Shown here: positions 20,416 through 31,500 of the stretch, piece by piece
Layout: the number at the start of each line of letters is the position of its first letter
Numbering within the stretch: the first letter of the stretch is position 1
Origin: Adiantum capillus-veneris
Lineage: Eukaryota; Streptophyta; Polypodiopsida; Polypodiales; Pteridaceae
Assembly (NCBI GenBank): GCA_014529385.2
Contig: CM043960.1
Span: 125,463,043-125,527,042, forward strand
DNA: 64,000 nt
Direction of reading: 5' to 3'
Program-made: the position numbers and the translations under genes
The notes under the pieces: model-generated
Seen by the model: only the letters and a program-made list of their open reading frames with translations
Databases searched by the model: none
Told to the model about the DNA's origin: nothing

Positions 20416-21350
20416 TGTTAGAAGCTGGATACACCCCACGGCAGTAACTACCCGGAGGATTATTATTTTTTGTAATTATTCATTCATTGAGGAAAACCTG
20501 ATTTTTCACCTTGTAATTATTGGGACTTACAGAAGTTTCCAGATTGTATCCCAGTTTTGATAGTTAGATTGAGTAGATGGTTGATTTTGGAACTTTAGGG
20601 TTTGAGAAATTGTAAGGTATATATACCACTTTTTGACCTTAATGAAAAACCTTTTTGTCATTTTAAAACAAGTTTTGAAGTCTATGAGTGAGCGTACTGT
20701 GTACGAGAGAGAGAGTGTGAGCTTCATCTTGAAGCTACGTGTGCTCTAGTGGTCGGAATCTAGTGCGAAGAAGTGCAGCGTGTTGCCCCCGATGAGAGCT
20801 ACGCGCCGATACCTACATTGCGCGCGTACGGTCTGGTTTTGCGAGCTCCTTCTACGAGCTTCATCGGTTGTTTGGGTGAGCATACGTTGTCCGATTTTGC
20901 ATTGCAACATATCCACGCGTTCACATTGAGTAGAACTACACATTAGGCACTTTAGATTTTAGAAACGAAGACCTGCAGATTTCGGCTAGACATCCTACGT
21001 GTTTCTACACCATGTGTTTTGGGTTGGTATTTTGGTTCATGGACCTTAGGGAGAGCGACCTATTGGTATTAGTAGGGTCTCCTTCAAGCTCGATGGTGTT
21101 TCGAGATTGTTTGATGGGTATTCGTCTCTAGAAAGCGTTGTAGGAAGTTTCCTCTTATGCACTCTTGAAGGTTGTGACTTAGACAATTGGTAGAGACCTC
21201 TGTAGGAATTAGTTAGGAGTCGGTCGAGTGTAGGTTGACACCTTATGCTTGCTTCCATGCGCCTGCGGGTCGAGCTTTGTCCTTAGCTGAAATTACATGT
21301 TAGGTGAGTTCTCGTTGTGCAGACGTCCGTCGCGGCGTATCCGTCCAACA
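20416..21350 (+). repeat. E1 3' LTR
   Basis: It starts TGTTAGAAGC and ends GTCCAACA (935 bp). A palindromic TATA-like box (GGTATATATACC, near 20616) probably sets the transcription start. It is related to the LTR at 46638-47525, notably around TTCCAGATTGTATC. It carries one 11-base arm of the spacer palindrome at 20989. Immediately right is gypsy-A gag sequence (ATTACCGCCG), which marks the insertion site. Confidence 0.85.
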
Positions 21351-22423
21351 ATTACCGCCGCTGATATGGTACGTGGCCTTTGGGAGTTGACATACTCCAC
21401 CATTTCTTCGGTTAATTCCGCACAAAGTTATTGCTTTTGCTCTCCAAAATCCAACTTTTTGAAGATAGTGGCTTTGAGTTGTAGGTCCCAAAACATTGTC
21501 TACATATTTGTGGATGGATTCATAGAGAGAGAGCTTTAAGCTTCGCCATTCGGTGAGTACTTTGTCTTTGGCATCGGTGGCCAAAACCTACTTCATAATG
21601 GAAGCTCTTAAAGCTTTCCATGTTCGTGGAGCTTCACCGTTGGCTTGTAGGCTAGACCACCATTTCCTGGCGGACTTTTGAAAGTGCATAGCTACATGGC
21701 GTAGCTTAGAGGACTCCGTGAATCCCTCATCTCCAAACGCCGCATCAAACTGTTGGATAAAGGCCAAGACTTTGTCCGTAGCACCAAAGGTGCCATCATA
21801 GGTAATGCAAGAGATGCTCTTCCCTCCTTCTTTGAACTTCTTCAGCTTGGACGACCTCTTCCATGCGGCATAGGATTTCCTATGGCCTCTTCTTTTTGAT
21901 GGTTCAAACATTGCACCATCACTTTCCTCAGAAGGTGAAGAAGTTGAGGAAGGTGGAGAAGAGGGTGACCTCTTTCTCGCCTTTTTCTTGTCTTGATCTT
22001 CGTCGTCTTCACCATCACTTTCATAAGAGGAAGAGGATGAAGAAGATGGAGAAGAGGGTGTCCTCTTTCTCGCCTTTTTCTTCTCTTGCTTTTTATCATC
22101 CCTCTTTGAATTATGGTGTGGAGAAGTAAATTCTTGAGCCCTTCGTATCGATTCTCTTCTTCTTCCCGAATCGGAGAGAGACCTCTTTTGGAAGTCTCAC
22201 AAGGAGGCTTCCTAGGCGTTCTCTTGTCATGGTGATGAGCTTGGAGAATCCCATGAGCACGGAGCTGCCGTTGCACTTCACTTTGGAGAGATGGATTGCC
22301 CATGGCTTGTTGAAGCCTAGAAACAAGATAGTTAACAAGCATCGGAGCATCATTAGTAGCTTGCTCATTAGCAAAATCAAAGTTATCAACATTAATTTCA
22401 CTCTCTTTACTATTGTCAGCCAT
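21351..22423 (-). pseudogene. Gypsy-A copy 2 gag (partial)
   Basis: It starts with ATG at 22423 (MADNSKES) and closely matches copy 1 gag. A deletion after KNLLL removes part of the low-complexity region present in copy 1 (about 9690-9840). Further left are the same Ser/Arg-rich blocks and gag domain (WWSSLQANGEAP, DKVLTEWRSL), with at least two frame changes. At the position of the copy 1 TAG (9331) it reads CAA CAG, showing that copy 1 lost a Gln codon. It ends at the E1 LTR. Confidence 0.8.
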
Positions 22424-22826
22424 TCTAACAACTTTAAGGTGTAAACCTTTGAGGTGTCTTTGGCACTTCAAGCCCTAGTTGCTACTCCTCTTTACCCCTT
22501 TAGAAAAATCACACAAGCTACTGTACCCGTGGCTCGAATACCATTAATTGCAAGGAATAGAAGAGAGGGTTGTTCAACACCAAAACAACACCGGCTCCTG
22601 TCAAGCTTCTAATAGCTCAATAGTGGTTAATCTGTAGGCAAGCCCCGTAGGACTCCACTATTAAGACCATAGCTCTCGACGGTGATGCCCCGTTAACTGC
22701 ACAAAGGCAGGCGCACTGCAAGGCTAAAAAATCCCTATTCTACTTACTCACAGGCAATTAATAATACCAACCATTTATAGCTATCTTGGGGACCTCCCTT
22801 CTTGAGCAAGAAAAGAGAAACCTTGT
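22424..22826 (-). other. Gypsy-A copy 2 5' leader
   Basis: Leader sequence between primer site and gag start, nearly the same as 10147-10550. Confidence 0.7.
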
Positions 22827-22838
22827 GCTCTGATACCA
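22827..22838 (-). promoter_or_regulatory. Gypsy-A copy 2 primer binding site (tRNA-iMet)
   Basis: On the minus strand TGGTATCAGAGC, a perfect 12-base match to the complement of the initiator tRNA-Met 3' end, lies one base from the LTR. Confidence 0.93.
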
Positions 22839-22839
22839 A

Positions 22840-24399
22840 TGTAACATAGTGGCGGAAATTAGCATGAACATAGTGGGCATTTCATTAGAATAGATTCCTA
22901 ATGAGAATTACAAGAGTGCTTGGGTGGAGAGAGCAACAAAAAGCATAAAACCTAGTTAGATAGCATGAACAATACTTTCAAAAGAGAGAGAAATTAAGCT
23001 ATTGACAACAGTTGAGGGACTCGATTTGCATGGAGCCGGTCCCCTCTCCAAAAGGCTTTGTATTATGGTTTCTCCCATCAAGAGAGACATTGTACAATAC
23101 AATTCTTTGTTTCCCTTCAAGACTGGCTAGTGCAATGAAGATGAAAGCTTCATGCACTAAGCAAAACACTTAGCAAATACAACATCAATTATCCCCGGTC
23201 TCAGACCCAAGACCTCACACACCTTCAAAGATGGTGAGAGCTAGCAGGGTATGAGAGTAGATTGAGAGGAAGAAGGAGTATTATTACGAGAAAGATGTAC
23301 ATCTCCTCACATAATCACTCATATTATCATAGTTTAGCTTAGTAATTAGCATGGTAGAGGAGATGAGCATGCATTGAAGCTTGGCTCTTGGTTGGATTTG
23401 CATCACAAAGCCAAGAGTTGTTGGTGTAGGCCTCCCTTCTCACAAGCTTGGAGTAGGTGATAAGCTTTCCACTAAAGCTTGAGAAGGAGAGAGAGTCTTC
23501 TTTACTTCACACATGAAATTGTGTGAGTGTGTGTGTGAGAATTCCTTGCAAAAATCAGCCCCCTTTCTCTCTTGGGCGACCCCTCTTGCTATTTGCTCTT
23601 GCTATCCTCTCATTGGACCTCCCTAGGGCTAGCCAATGACAATTAAGTAGCATAAGTGATAGCCTTCTGACATGTGTTCCCCTTTCCCCTTTTGTGAGAG
23701 CTTTAGGTAATTTAATAATTCAACTAAACTCTCATTGGACCCCTTTGCCTCCTGGCCAATAGGAATCAGGCAAGCCATTGGGCTGTTCATTGAACCCCTT
23801 GGGAGACTTTCCAATGGTCTTCTAGAGGACTTAATTCTCATTGGTTCTTTTAGTAAGTTTTTTTAAATTAATTAAACTAGATTTACTCTAGCCTAATTCT
23901 CATTGGTCCACCTCCAAGGCCATCCAATAGGAATTGGGTACACCTTGTGGGCATCTGGCCTAGGGAGCTGACATGTGTCCCTCATTCCCTTTGTGTAAAG
24001 GGAGCTTGTGTGTGTGTGTGGCTTTCTCTCTCATCCCCTACAAGCGAGGCTCGCCCCCTTCTATGTAGGGATTTGAAAAGACTTTTGGGACACACACAAA
24101 GCATCCAATTCCCCCCATGGTTTACCTTTTGACACAACCTTTGAGTTTTGGAACCTTTGCATTTTGGAAGTCTTAATGGGATCAACCTTAGGGTCTTTTT
24201 AGTTCATTGTTGCACATGGCTCTTTTGCAGATGGCCCCCCCTTTGGATCCCTATTTTCCCTCCTTTGGATCCCTACTGTGGCCGGTCTGCTAGCTTAACC
24301 AATATTCTAGCTTTTTCTCCCCTGGCACTTCCCCATATTAAATGATCAGTTTAACATGAGAAAATCATTTACGAGAATTAGATATTGATTATTATGACA
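22840..24399 (-). repeat. Gypsy-A copy 2 5' LTR
   Basis: It begins TGTAACATAG and ends ATTATGACA (1560 bp). It is clearly more diverged from the copy 1 LTRs than those are from each other, with several indels near 23570-23870. The 5 bp to its right are CATTG. Confidence 0.9.
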
Positions 24400-25812
24400 C
24401 ATTGGCGTTGTAGAAAAGCTTCATTCACTTGGGAATCAATTGAAGCATCATGTAGCAAGTGTAATGTATCCCATCTCGCAAACCACTTCTTTATGTCTTG
24501 CATCGATCTCGTGCTCAGGATCTTGCTTTTATGCGTCTTTTGAAATTTTTTGCTTGCTTCCCATGCAAGTGTAGGAAGTCGGTGTGAGGGTTTTTGACGC
24601 ATCTTTATCATGTACTCCACAACCATTTCATGCCCATAACCTCAATTGGAAGAGATCCCGACTCAAGAAGTAGGAGCGTATATGGTGTTTGTGTCTTAAC
24701 TCGAAGAAAGTTTGTAAGATAACACCTTTGGACATTCTCAAACGCTTTCCAAGTAGACTTTGAGATGCTCCCGCCCCACACTTTAACTCCATAAAGAAGA
24801 ACCGGTGTCACCAATGCATCAAAAAGATACTTCTTGAGAACCCAACACTTGATGTTTCCCGCATTACACATGTTCCCCGCATTACACATGTTCTGAAATG
24901 CATAATATGTTCTCTTTTCCACTTCCAAATGACGCATAGCACATTCATACCACTTGTTATTGGACGGAACCTCAAGGCCAAGGTACTGAAAGCTCTCAAC
25001 AACTACAAGTGTCTCATTGGTGTACACAATGCATGGCTTCTCCTTATGGTTGGTTTTCACAAGCATAACCTTTGTTTTGGACTCATTCACAATCAGCCCA
25101 CTATGCAAGCAAAAGTTCTCAAGGACATAAGCTTTTGTGCATCTTCTAAAGTGTGTGCTAGAAGCACTACATCATTGGCATACAACAAAAGCATGATTAC
25201 CGCATTGCAAATTGTGACCTCTTCAATGCCTTCTTCTTTCATAAAGCCAAGTACCATTTGTTCCAATTGATTGATGCATAGACTAAAGAGAGTTGGTGAT
25301 AACGGACATCCTTGTTTAACCCCAATAGTGCTTACAATATTTTTTGAAATTTCTCTTCCCGTGCACAATTGACAAATCACCTTCTCATAGATTTGAGAAA
25401 CTGCAAGCATAAACTCATTTGGCACTTGGAGTTCTTCCATCCTTCTCCACAAATTGTGATGTGGAATCATATCGAAGGCTTTCTTAAAGTCCACAAAACA
25501 ACAATACAATCACTTGCCTTTCAACCGACTTTCCTCCATGAGAACACGAAGAGTGACAAGATGATCAATGGTGCTATGGCATCGACTAAAACCCGTTTGT
25601 CCTTTTCCACGCTTGTCATTCTCTTCAGCCCAATCACTCAATTTCATCTCCATTATACACCCAAACAACTTTTCCATAAGAGACCCAATCATTATAGTCC
25701 AATAGTTGTTTACATTCTTTACATCCCCTCCTTTATGCAAAGGCTTAACCCAATTAGTACTCCAATCATAAGCCATACCATGTTGAAGTGCAAGGTTGAA
25801 CATATCACACAT
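24400..25812 (-). pseudogene. LINE copy 1 reverse transcriptase (3' part)
   Basis: This is a non-LTR (L1-like) RT. Visible motifs: KPLHKGGDVKNVNNYW, GQTGFSRCHSTIDH, CCFVDFKKAFD, GVKQGCPLSPTLFS, and the active site LLYANDVVLLA, where the usual YADD has become YAND, which removes one catalytic Asp. A TGA at 25510 interrupts GK*LYCCF, where Arg (CGA) is likely. The C-terminal part (RQKPSHRLPTLAWE) is cut by the gypsy-A copy 2 LTR at 24400. The family nicks target DNA and primes reverse transcription there. Confidence 0.85.
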
Positions 25813-27088
25813 CCACTCGTGGGTAAAATCTCATGTCTATTTGATCATCTTCGGCTTGATACCTTGAACATCCCCCGCTTTGACTTTTCAAGCCCACACA
25901 TACATCCTCAATAGTAAAAAAAGAGGGCATATATGGGAGTGAACCATAAAATGGCATTTTTCAGCATTTCCCTCCTCATATAATTGCCTACAATGCGTGT
26001 ACATATCCATAAGACTCAAGTTGCCAAAATTCTCAACACGCTTGCCCCTCAAGTTTCTCCAAAATCTTCCAGATGCATGTGCCTTTTCTTGGACTTAAAA
26101 AAGTTGTTGCTTTACTTCCCATCTTCTTCTCTTCTTTTGAATCAATGCCTTGTATGTATGCAAATGACTTTGATAGTTGTCTTTGTCCATAGTTGCATCA
26201 CGATTTATCAAGGACTTTTGAGCATCTTGCCATTCTTTATCAAACCACCTTTTGCGTGATCTATCTTTGTTGATACCATGGAGATGCTTTACGGAAAAGC
26301 ATTCTACGGCACAAGAACAAATAACTTTCTTGAAATCTTTCCATTTAGTTTTCAATGGTACATCATATTGAAGCTTTGTCATCCATAATGTTTGCTCAAC
26401 CATTTCAATGTACATTGGTGCCCTTTTGAAATCCATACATACTGATAATTTCTCTTTCCTTTGGCTGAGATTATCATGCTTAATTGCTTATCCACATGAA
26501 AGGTCAATACATAAAGTCCGATTGTTGGATTTTGGGGTCCATTGGCCAAACATAAAACTCTTTATGTGATACATGATGGCTTCAGACAGTAGCACATAAT
26601 CAATCACATTGTCCCCATTATGTTTCTTACATGTAAATCCTTTGGTTCCACTCCATAAAGATACACCATTGGCAATGAGCATACTTGTGCTATTACACAT
26701 GTGTAAATGTAACTTTTCATAGTGATCCGGATCTTTCTCATCCATTGAAGTACAATCATACAGTGAACTTCCTCCAACTCCCTTGAAATGTATGGCATAT
26801 CAAATTGTTGAGTATCATGTTGCAATGTTTTTGTGCAAGCATTCATATCCCCAGATACAGTAAAATCACCTTAGCCTTTGAAATAAGCAATGTCCTCTTC
26901 TAAATAAAAAATGGTTGATCTCTATCCATGCAAGCATAAAAGGGGGAATCATGATGAGGAATGTAGCAACCAGCTATAGAAATGGGTACTCTTTTTGGTG
27001 TCATAATTTTCAGCCATACATAACGTTTGTACTTGTCATCTTTCATAATTGATACAAAATTCCAATCCTTTCTTAACCATATATGCTA
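25813..27088 (-). pseudogene. LINE copy 1 endonuclease and linker
   Basis: Decayed AP-endonuclease-like domain: MLIANGVSLWSGT, FTCKKHNGDNVIDYVLLSE and PKSNNRTLCIDL are recognisable by comparison with copy 2 (51036-52454). The catalytic SDH of copy 2 is SNN here. A linker (KRRRWEVKQQLF, EWQDAQKSL) joins it to RT. Several frameshifts and stops are present. Homology with copy 2 fades at about 27088, the apparent 5' limit. Confidence 0.75.
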
Positions 27089-27689
27089 TAGTGGTATCTA
27101 AAGAGGTGCCACTTGACCTTTGGCACTACTAGCCCCTACTTAGGTCTACTAGTATGTATATGTATCTACGTTCTTATGTGCATATATACTTGTGTATGTA
27201 TGTATAGATGAGTGAGTAGGGGGAGAAAGGTAAATCTCATACTGCTCTTTATAATGTAGATGTCACATGAGAGACCCTCGGGGGGTTCACTATGTGTAAA
27301 ACTACCATATCACTTGCGTTTAAGACATGTTTGTAAAACCCCTTATTTGTGAATTTTGTTAGGAATATAAATGTACCCTTTTCTTTTGAAATTTGTAAGT
27401 TCTTCAAATTTGAAAAAATAATACCCTTCTGTATATATATTTCTGTAAGTTTCAAGAACTTTAAATACCCTTCTGTTGAACTCACGTGATAGGCTACATT
27501 TTTATTAGAGGGCTTCCCCGAGGAGAGACCACCTGGTGGGGAACAGCTATCTAGCTCTTCTTTTGGTTGGTTCACATCCAGGTGGGCTCCCACCTAGGGT
27601 GGACATCATCTCCAGTGGACGTGAGTCTTGAGGTGGTGAGAACAAGCAAATAAATAAAGATTATTTGTGGCTACTTAATCATAAACCAT
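27089..27689. other. No recognisable gene
   Basis: A+T-rich sequence with TATG-rich runs (27140-27200). It may include part of the CACTA element, but I see no terminal inverted repeat. Confidence 0.4.
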
Positions 27690-28394
27690 GAGTGTTATAG
27701 GTTTATTTTTGTTAATTGCAAGCATGGCCATCCTACACCTACTCTACACAGGTTTCTCCACCGTTTGTAGATCTAGACCTACAGTGGGCTATCTCTTTAC
27801 GAGACCAGTACCTCCCTTCAACGAAGGAATCGTTTGTCCACTACACTCCACAATAGCTTGCAACCTACGGTCTTTCTCTGCAGTCCACACCATGGGGGAG
27901 TCAGGGAGGGACTCCTTACATCCACAAATAGGGAGAGGGACATTACCTGAAGTATCTTGTCCCAATCATGGGACTTCAACCCATACAATTGAACGCTTCC
28001 AACCTTCCTCATTTTTTGTGAAAGCTCCCTTTAGCGACCTCATGTATCCTGTTGGTGTGCGAATAGACGCAATGGTACACTTCACTAGGTCTAATTCTTC
28101 TTTGGCTACTAGCATCCACAGTGCTTTAGGAAGAACAATCTTCCCATTGGGGGCACGGCATGGAGAAGCAGAGCTGGGGAAAGGTTTCAACACCCTAAAA
28201 TCCTCCCTCGCACCCAATGAGTCCTTCTTTCCAATAATGTGGTCACACAGGATTTGGGCTACATTCTTGAATATGTGCATGGGATCCAATAGGTGTTGTA
28301 TTTTTAACTCCTTCCAATATGGAAGCCTTAAAAATCTGGAATACCTTGACATACATTTGCGTAAAAAATCAACCCATTTTAGTGTGCACGCCAA
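27690..28394 (-). pseudogene. CACTA (Tnp2) transposase, C-terminal half, minus strand
   Basis: HLLDPMHIFKNVAQILCDHI matches the conserved 'D-MH-EKN' block of plant CACTA transposases. It is followed by GAREDFRVLKPF, PTGYMRSLKG and, in another frame, LYGLKSHDWDKILQV, the 'KSHD' block. At least one frameshift is present near 27970. This is the later half of the protein. The earlier half lies on the opposite strand at 29196-29955, so the element has been inverted internally or these are two fragments. Confidence 0.8.
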
Positions 28395-28574
28395 TTGTAC
28401 TTTATTTTAAAAAGATTGTAGCACTCATTGCACTTTAGTCCCTTTGCATTTACAATTATTTCTCTTTTTTCATTGAAATATGTAATTTTTTGTAATCAAT
28501 TGATTATTTTTTAGGGCACATATGACTAAATATAAATGTTTTGAATTAAACATCCTCTCTATTTTGTGTGTGTG

Positions 28575-29955
28575 TAGGACGTCAACTGGGATGATCGTGA
28601 ACCCCCTGGGGTCCCTGAACGCGATTGGTGGCTCAAGGACAAGTTCCATTATCCTTGCGCCAAGTACAAAAAAGCAATCCCTTGCATGAGGTACATTGCA
28701 TTGGAGCATGTGGAGAACAAAGGTCTTTGGCATCCTTGAAAAAGTGCTCGGAGAGATGAGAGTGCCACTCACCCCTCGCTTGAGGAGGTAACCCATTGGT
28801 CTGTGTTCGGTGGTGGTGCGCCGGCACACAAGGTTGAATAGAAGAGACAAGAGCTATTGGACAAATGGGGTGCACTGCATGGTGATCCTCCCACTAGCTC
28901 TACTTCAACAGCTCCTTTGGCGTCTTAGTCACACTTTGAGGTAGAGGATGAGCACATGTTCGACATGTGTGATGAGTTATCGACTCATAAATGTGACATG
29001 TGGAAGGAGGATTTCCAGTCATTCACTCAAAGGGCAGCGGCAATGGAGGACAAATTGATGATGAGTACCTGAACACCTCTTTACAACGGTGAATAGTACT
29101 CAATGCTCTAGGCATCATTGGAAGTCCACAACTTGCAAGAGAAATTTTGTTGGAGCAATTCAAGTGTGGATTCACTCCTTGGATAAGTTTGAACTATGGT
29201 TGTTATACATCTCTCTCGCTTTATAGTGCCGCCTCCTTGCAATTGTAGTTATTCACCTATTTGTTGTAGTTTGATGGGAAAAATGCTGCCAAAAGATCAC
29301 CATATGCCTCTAGATTGTAGACAATCTAGATTGTATGTCACTACACTTGGAATGGAGTATGAGCACATCCATGCATGCATCAATGATTTCATGCTATACC
29401 ACAATGAGCACGCACATGCTACCTCATGTCCCGTGTGCAGGGAAGCACGATAAAGACCAAAGTTAGTGGGGTGCACCTACCCTACAACGTATTGAGACAC
29501 TTTCCATTAATCCCTCGCATTCAGCACATGTTTAAAAGCAGATATATCATGGAACTTCTTGTGTGGCACAGCAACCACCACTCAAATGATAGAATGATCT
29601 GTGTCCCTACCGATTCACCTACATGGAGGCACATCGAAACTCAATGGCCAGAGTTTGGGTTGGAATACTTGAGGCTTGGGATAGCAAGTGATGATGTCAA
29701 CCCCTTCTGCACTAAGTCTACTTCATGGAGCACTTGGCCTGTGGTGATTGTCAACTAAAATATTCCACCATGGGAGACAACCAAGAAGGGCGATATACTT
29801 CTTTCCTTGCTTGTGCCACGGAAGTACAAAGTGTCAAATATTGACGTCTACCTCAAGCCCCTCATCCAGGAGTTGGAGGAGTTATGGAGAGGCATTCCTT
29901 TTGTAGATGTCTCACTTGCAAAGGGGGGGAGAGAATCCATTGTGACGGGAATCCG
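28575..29955 (+). pseudogene. CACTA (Tnp2) transposase, N-terminal half, plus strand, with upstream ORF remnant
   Basis: From 29350 the Tnp2 pattern is clear: YEHIHACINDFMLYHNE, SCPVCREAR, then after a frameshift VLRHFPLIPRIQHMF, WHSNHHSNDRM, GIASDDVNPFC, WSTWPVVIVN, IPPWETTK, NIDVYLKPLIQELEELW. A TAA follows VVIVN. Upstream (28575-29150) is another coding-like remnant, DVNWDDREPPGVPERDWW, with scattered stops; it may be the second CACTA protein, but I do not recognise it. The transposase would bind element ends and cut them out. Confidence 0.8.
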
Positions 29956-29957
29956 AG

Positions 29958-30475
29958 ATTGAAATTGTTGGATACTACCGACTAGGAGAAATTGAAAATT
30001 ATGTTTATAGAATAGGTCATGCGGGGAAATGCGATAAGAGAGGAACAACACCAACATTAATGAACAAGAAACAAAATGTAAACAAGAAGAGAGAAAAATT
30101 GTTGGATGTTATCAACTATGAGAAATTGAAAATTATGTTTATAGAAATAGGTCATATAGGGAAATGCAATAAGAGAGGAACAACATCAACATTAAGGAAC
30201 AAGAAACAAAGTGAAACAATATTCCTTGATTTAAAGCACTTGCTTGAGGCAAAACAGAGGATACCACTAGTTATGGAAACACAATATAATCCTATGGAAA
30301 ATGTTTAAGATCTAGTGGGATGCAACTTGAGTAAAAGGATGTGCATATTGTGGAGGGCTTGGTCATCATATTGGTGAAATCACTAGTTCAAAGTACAAAA
30401 GAGACATGATATTCCAAGAGTAATAAGTCATTATCCTAGTTTTGGAGGATATGGTGGAGAGACACAATCAAACAT
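29958..30475 (+). pseudogene. Fragment of a DDX41/RH35-type DEAD-box RNA helicase, with internal tandem duplication
   Basis: EIENYVYRIGHAGKC corresponds to helicase motif VI (HRIGRTGR). It is followed by SETIFLDLKHLLEAKQRIP and, past a TAA, GCAYCGGLGHHIGEI, the CCHC zinc knuckle that marks the C-terminus of DDX41/abstrakt-type helicases, and SFGGYGGET near the normal end. The last Cys of the knuckle is Ile. A 134-bp segment including motif VI is tandemly duplicated (29962-30095 and 30096-30229). The fragment directly abuts CACTA transposase sequence, so it may have been captured by that transposon. It lacks motifs Q to V. Confidence 0.72.
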
Positions 30476-30564
30476 TGTAATTCATCTTGCCTCATTTATA
30501 CATGCAATGGAGAATGATTAGCCCTAGATGATTGTATCTTGCACCCTTGAATACTATGGCATTG

Positions 30565-31030
30565 GAAATGGAGAATGCAAGCACACAGAGAAACACAAAC
30601 ACAATGCCTCTCTATAGCCCATGATGATCATAACACCCCAATCCACTCAAAATCACACCAAAACCAACACGATTTTCTCCGCACAAACCCTAAATCACCA
30701 AAACAAGAAGCCTCTCCACACCTTGATGAATCCCAAGCCGCACTACACCATCACAACTTCAATCACACACATTGACTCCAAACAACACTTCTCCCTTGCT
30801 CACTCTTTACACCACACAAGAGACCCACACACACTGGCACCAACGCCAAATGAGTAGAAAATAGAGAGAAAAAGGGGAATGGGGGAGTTGATAGTAGAAG
30901 GGGGTAATTGTAAGCTTGATAGTAGAGCAACGCCAAAACCTCTGTCACAACACCCGATGGGCCGCCTACATAGCTCCATAGGACGACCTCCATAGCACGA
31001 GGGAGGGAGCTCTCCCACACTGAGGCCCAC
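30565..31030. repeat. Fragment of Tat-B-type LTR
   Basis: The stretch matches 42680-43050 closely (CCTCTCTATAG, ACACCCCAATCCACTC, CTCTCCACACCTTGATG). No coding part of that element is attached on either side, so it is an orphan fragment. Confidence 0.75.
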
Positions 31031-31254
31031 CTATGGCACTGTCATTCCTTCACTTTGCACACTTTGACAAGCCACCCTTGATAGGCACCATGGAAAATCA
31101 CTCTAGCCCTAAAAATATTCGTTGCCCTTTCTCTGCCCTTGAGCTTGAGAGTTGCCTGACGACATTGGCATCAACTTGAGAGCACACACAACCTTACATT
31201 GCACTCCACATAGCACCGACCAACTTATGTTGTACCATCATTTCCCAACCAGGG

Positions 31255-31500
31255 ATTTCTTTGATGTAATCACATCGTGTGATTAACTCTAGTATTTACA
31301 CACGTAAATCACATGATTTACACACGTAAATCATGTGATCATGTTAATTGTTAACGTGATCTTGATGGTTACCTACAAAAACCAATAGAGCCGGTAGGCC
31401 CGCCGAGCTTTTTCATTTTCCCGGAGGGTCCCTCCGGGCTATAGGGTTTTCTCGACAAGCCCGTCGAGAAAATGAAAAGGCCCAACAAGCTCGACTGTAT
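31255..31500. repeat. Cluster of hairpins
   Basis: 31308-31339 is a perfect 14-bp stem (arm ATCACATGATTTAC) with loop ACAC. Around 31418-31440 are arms CCCGGAG/CTCCGGG. Around 31445-31475 are arms TTTTCTCGAC/GTCGAGAAAA, and a wider pair TTTTCATTTTC / GAAAATGAAAA encloses them. It could be the core of a small inverted-repeat element. No protein is encoded. Confidence 0.65.

Larger units (their letters stand above)
1..21350 (+). mobile_element. E1: large Tat-like Ty3/gypsy element, 5' end outside window, split by a nested chromovirus
   Basis: The + strand carries, in order, protease, RT, RNase H, zinc module, integrase, second protease-like domain, long spacer, unidentified ORF, polypurine tract and LTR. 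The pol frame stops at base 3298 and resumes in the same codon phase at 12173, either side of a complete inserted chromovirus. Removing that insert and one target duplication leaves at least 12.4 kb, without the 5' LTR and gag. The right end (21350) abuts the interior of a gypsy-A gag, so E1 inserted into that older element; the 5 bp after the LTR (ATTAC) should recur left of its 5' LTR. The LTR and the pol module could be parts of two elements, because a polypurine tract also follows pol at 15310. Confidence 0.75.
21351..24399 (-). mobile_element. Gypsy-A copy 2 (5' part only; truncated by E1)
   Basis: On the minus strand it has a 5' LTR (22840-24399), perfect tRNA-iMet primer site, leader and gag. 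The left edge falls inside gag exactly at the E1 LTR end, so the rest of the element should lie left of E1's 5' LTR, outside the window. Its right LTR abuts LINE coding sequence. Confidence 0.88.
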
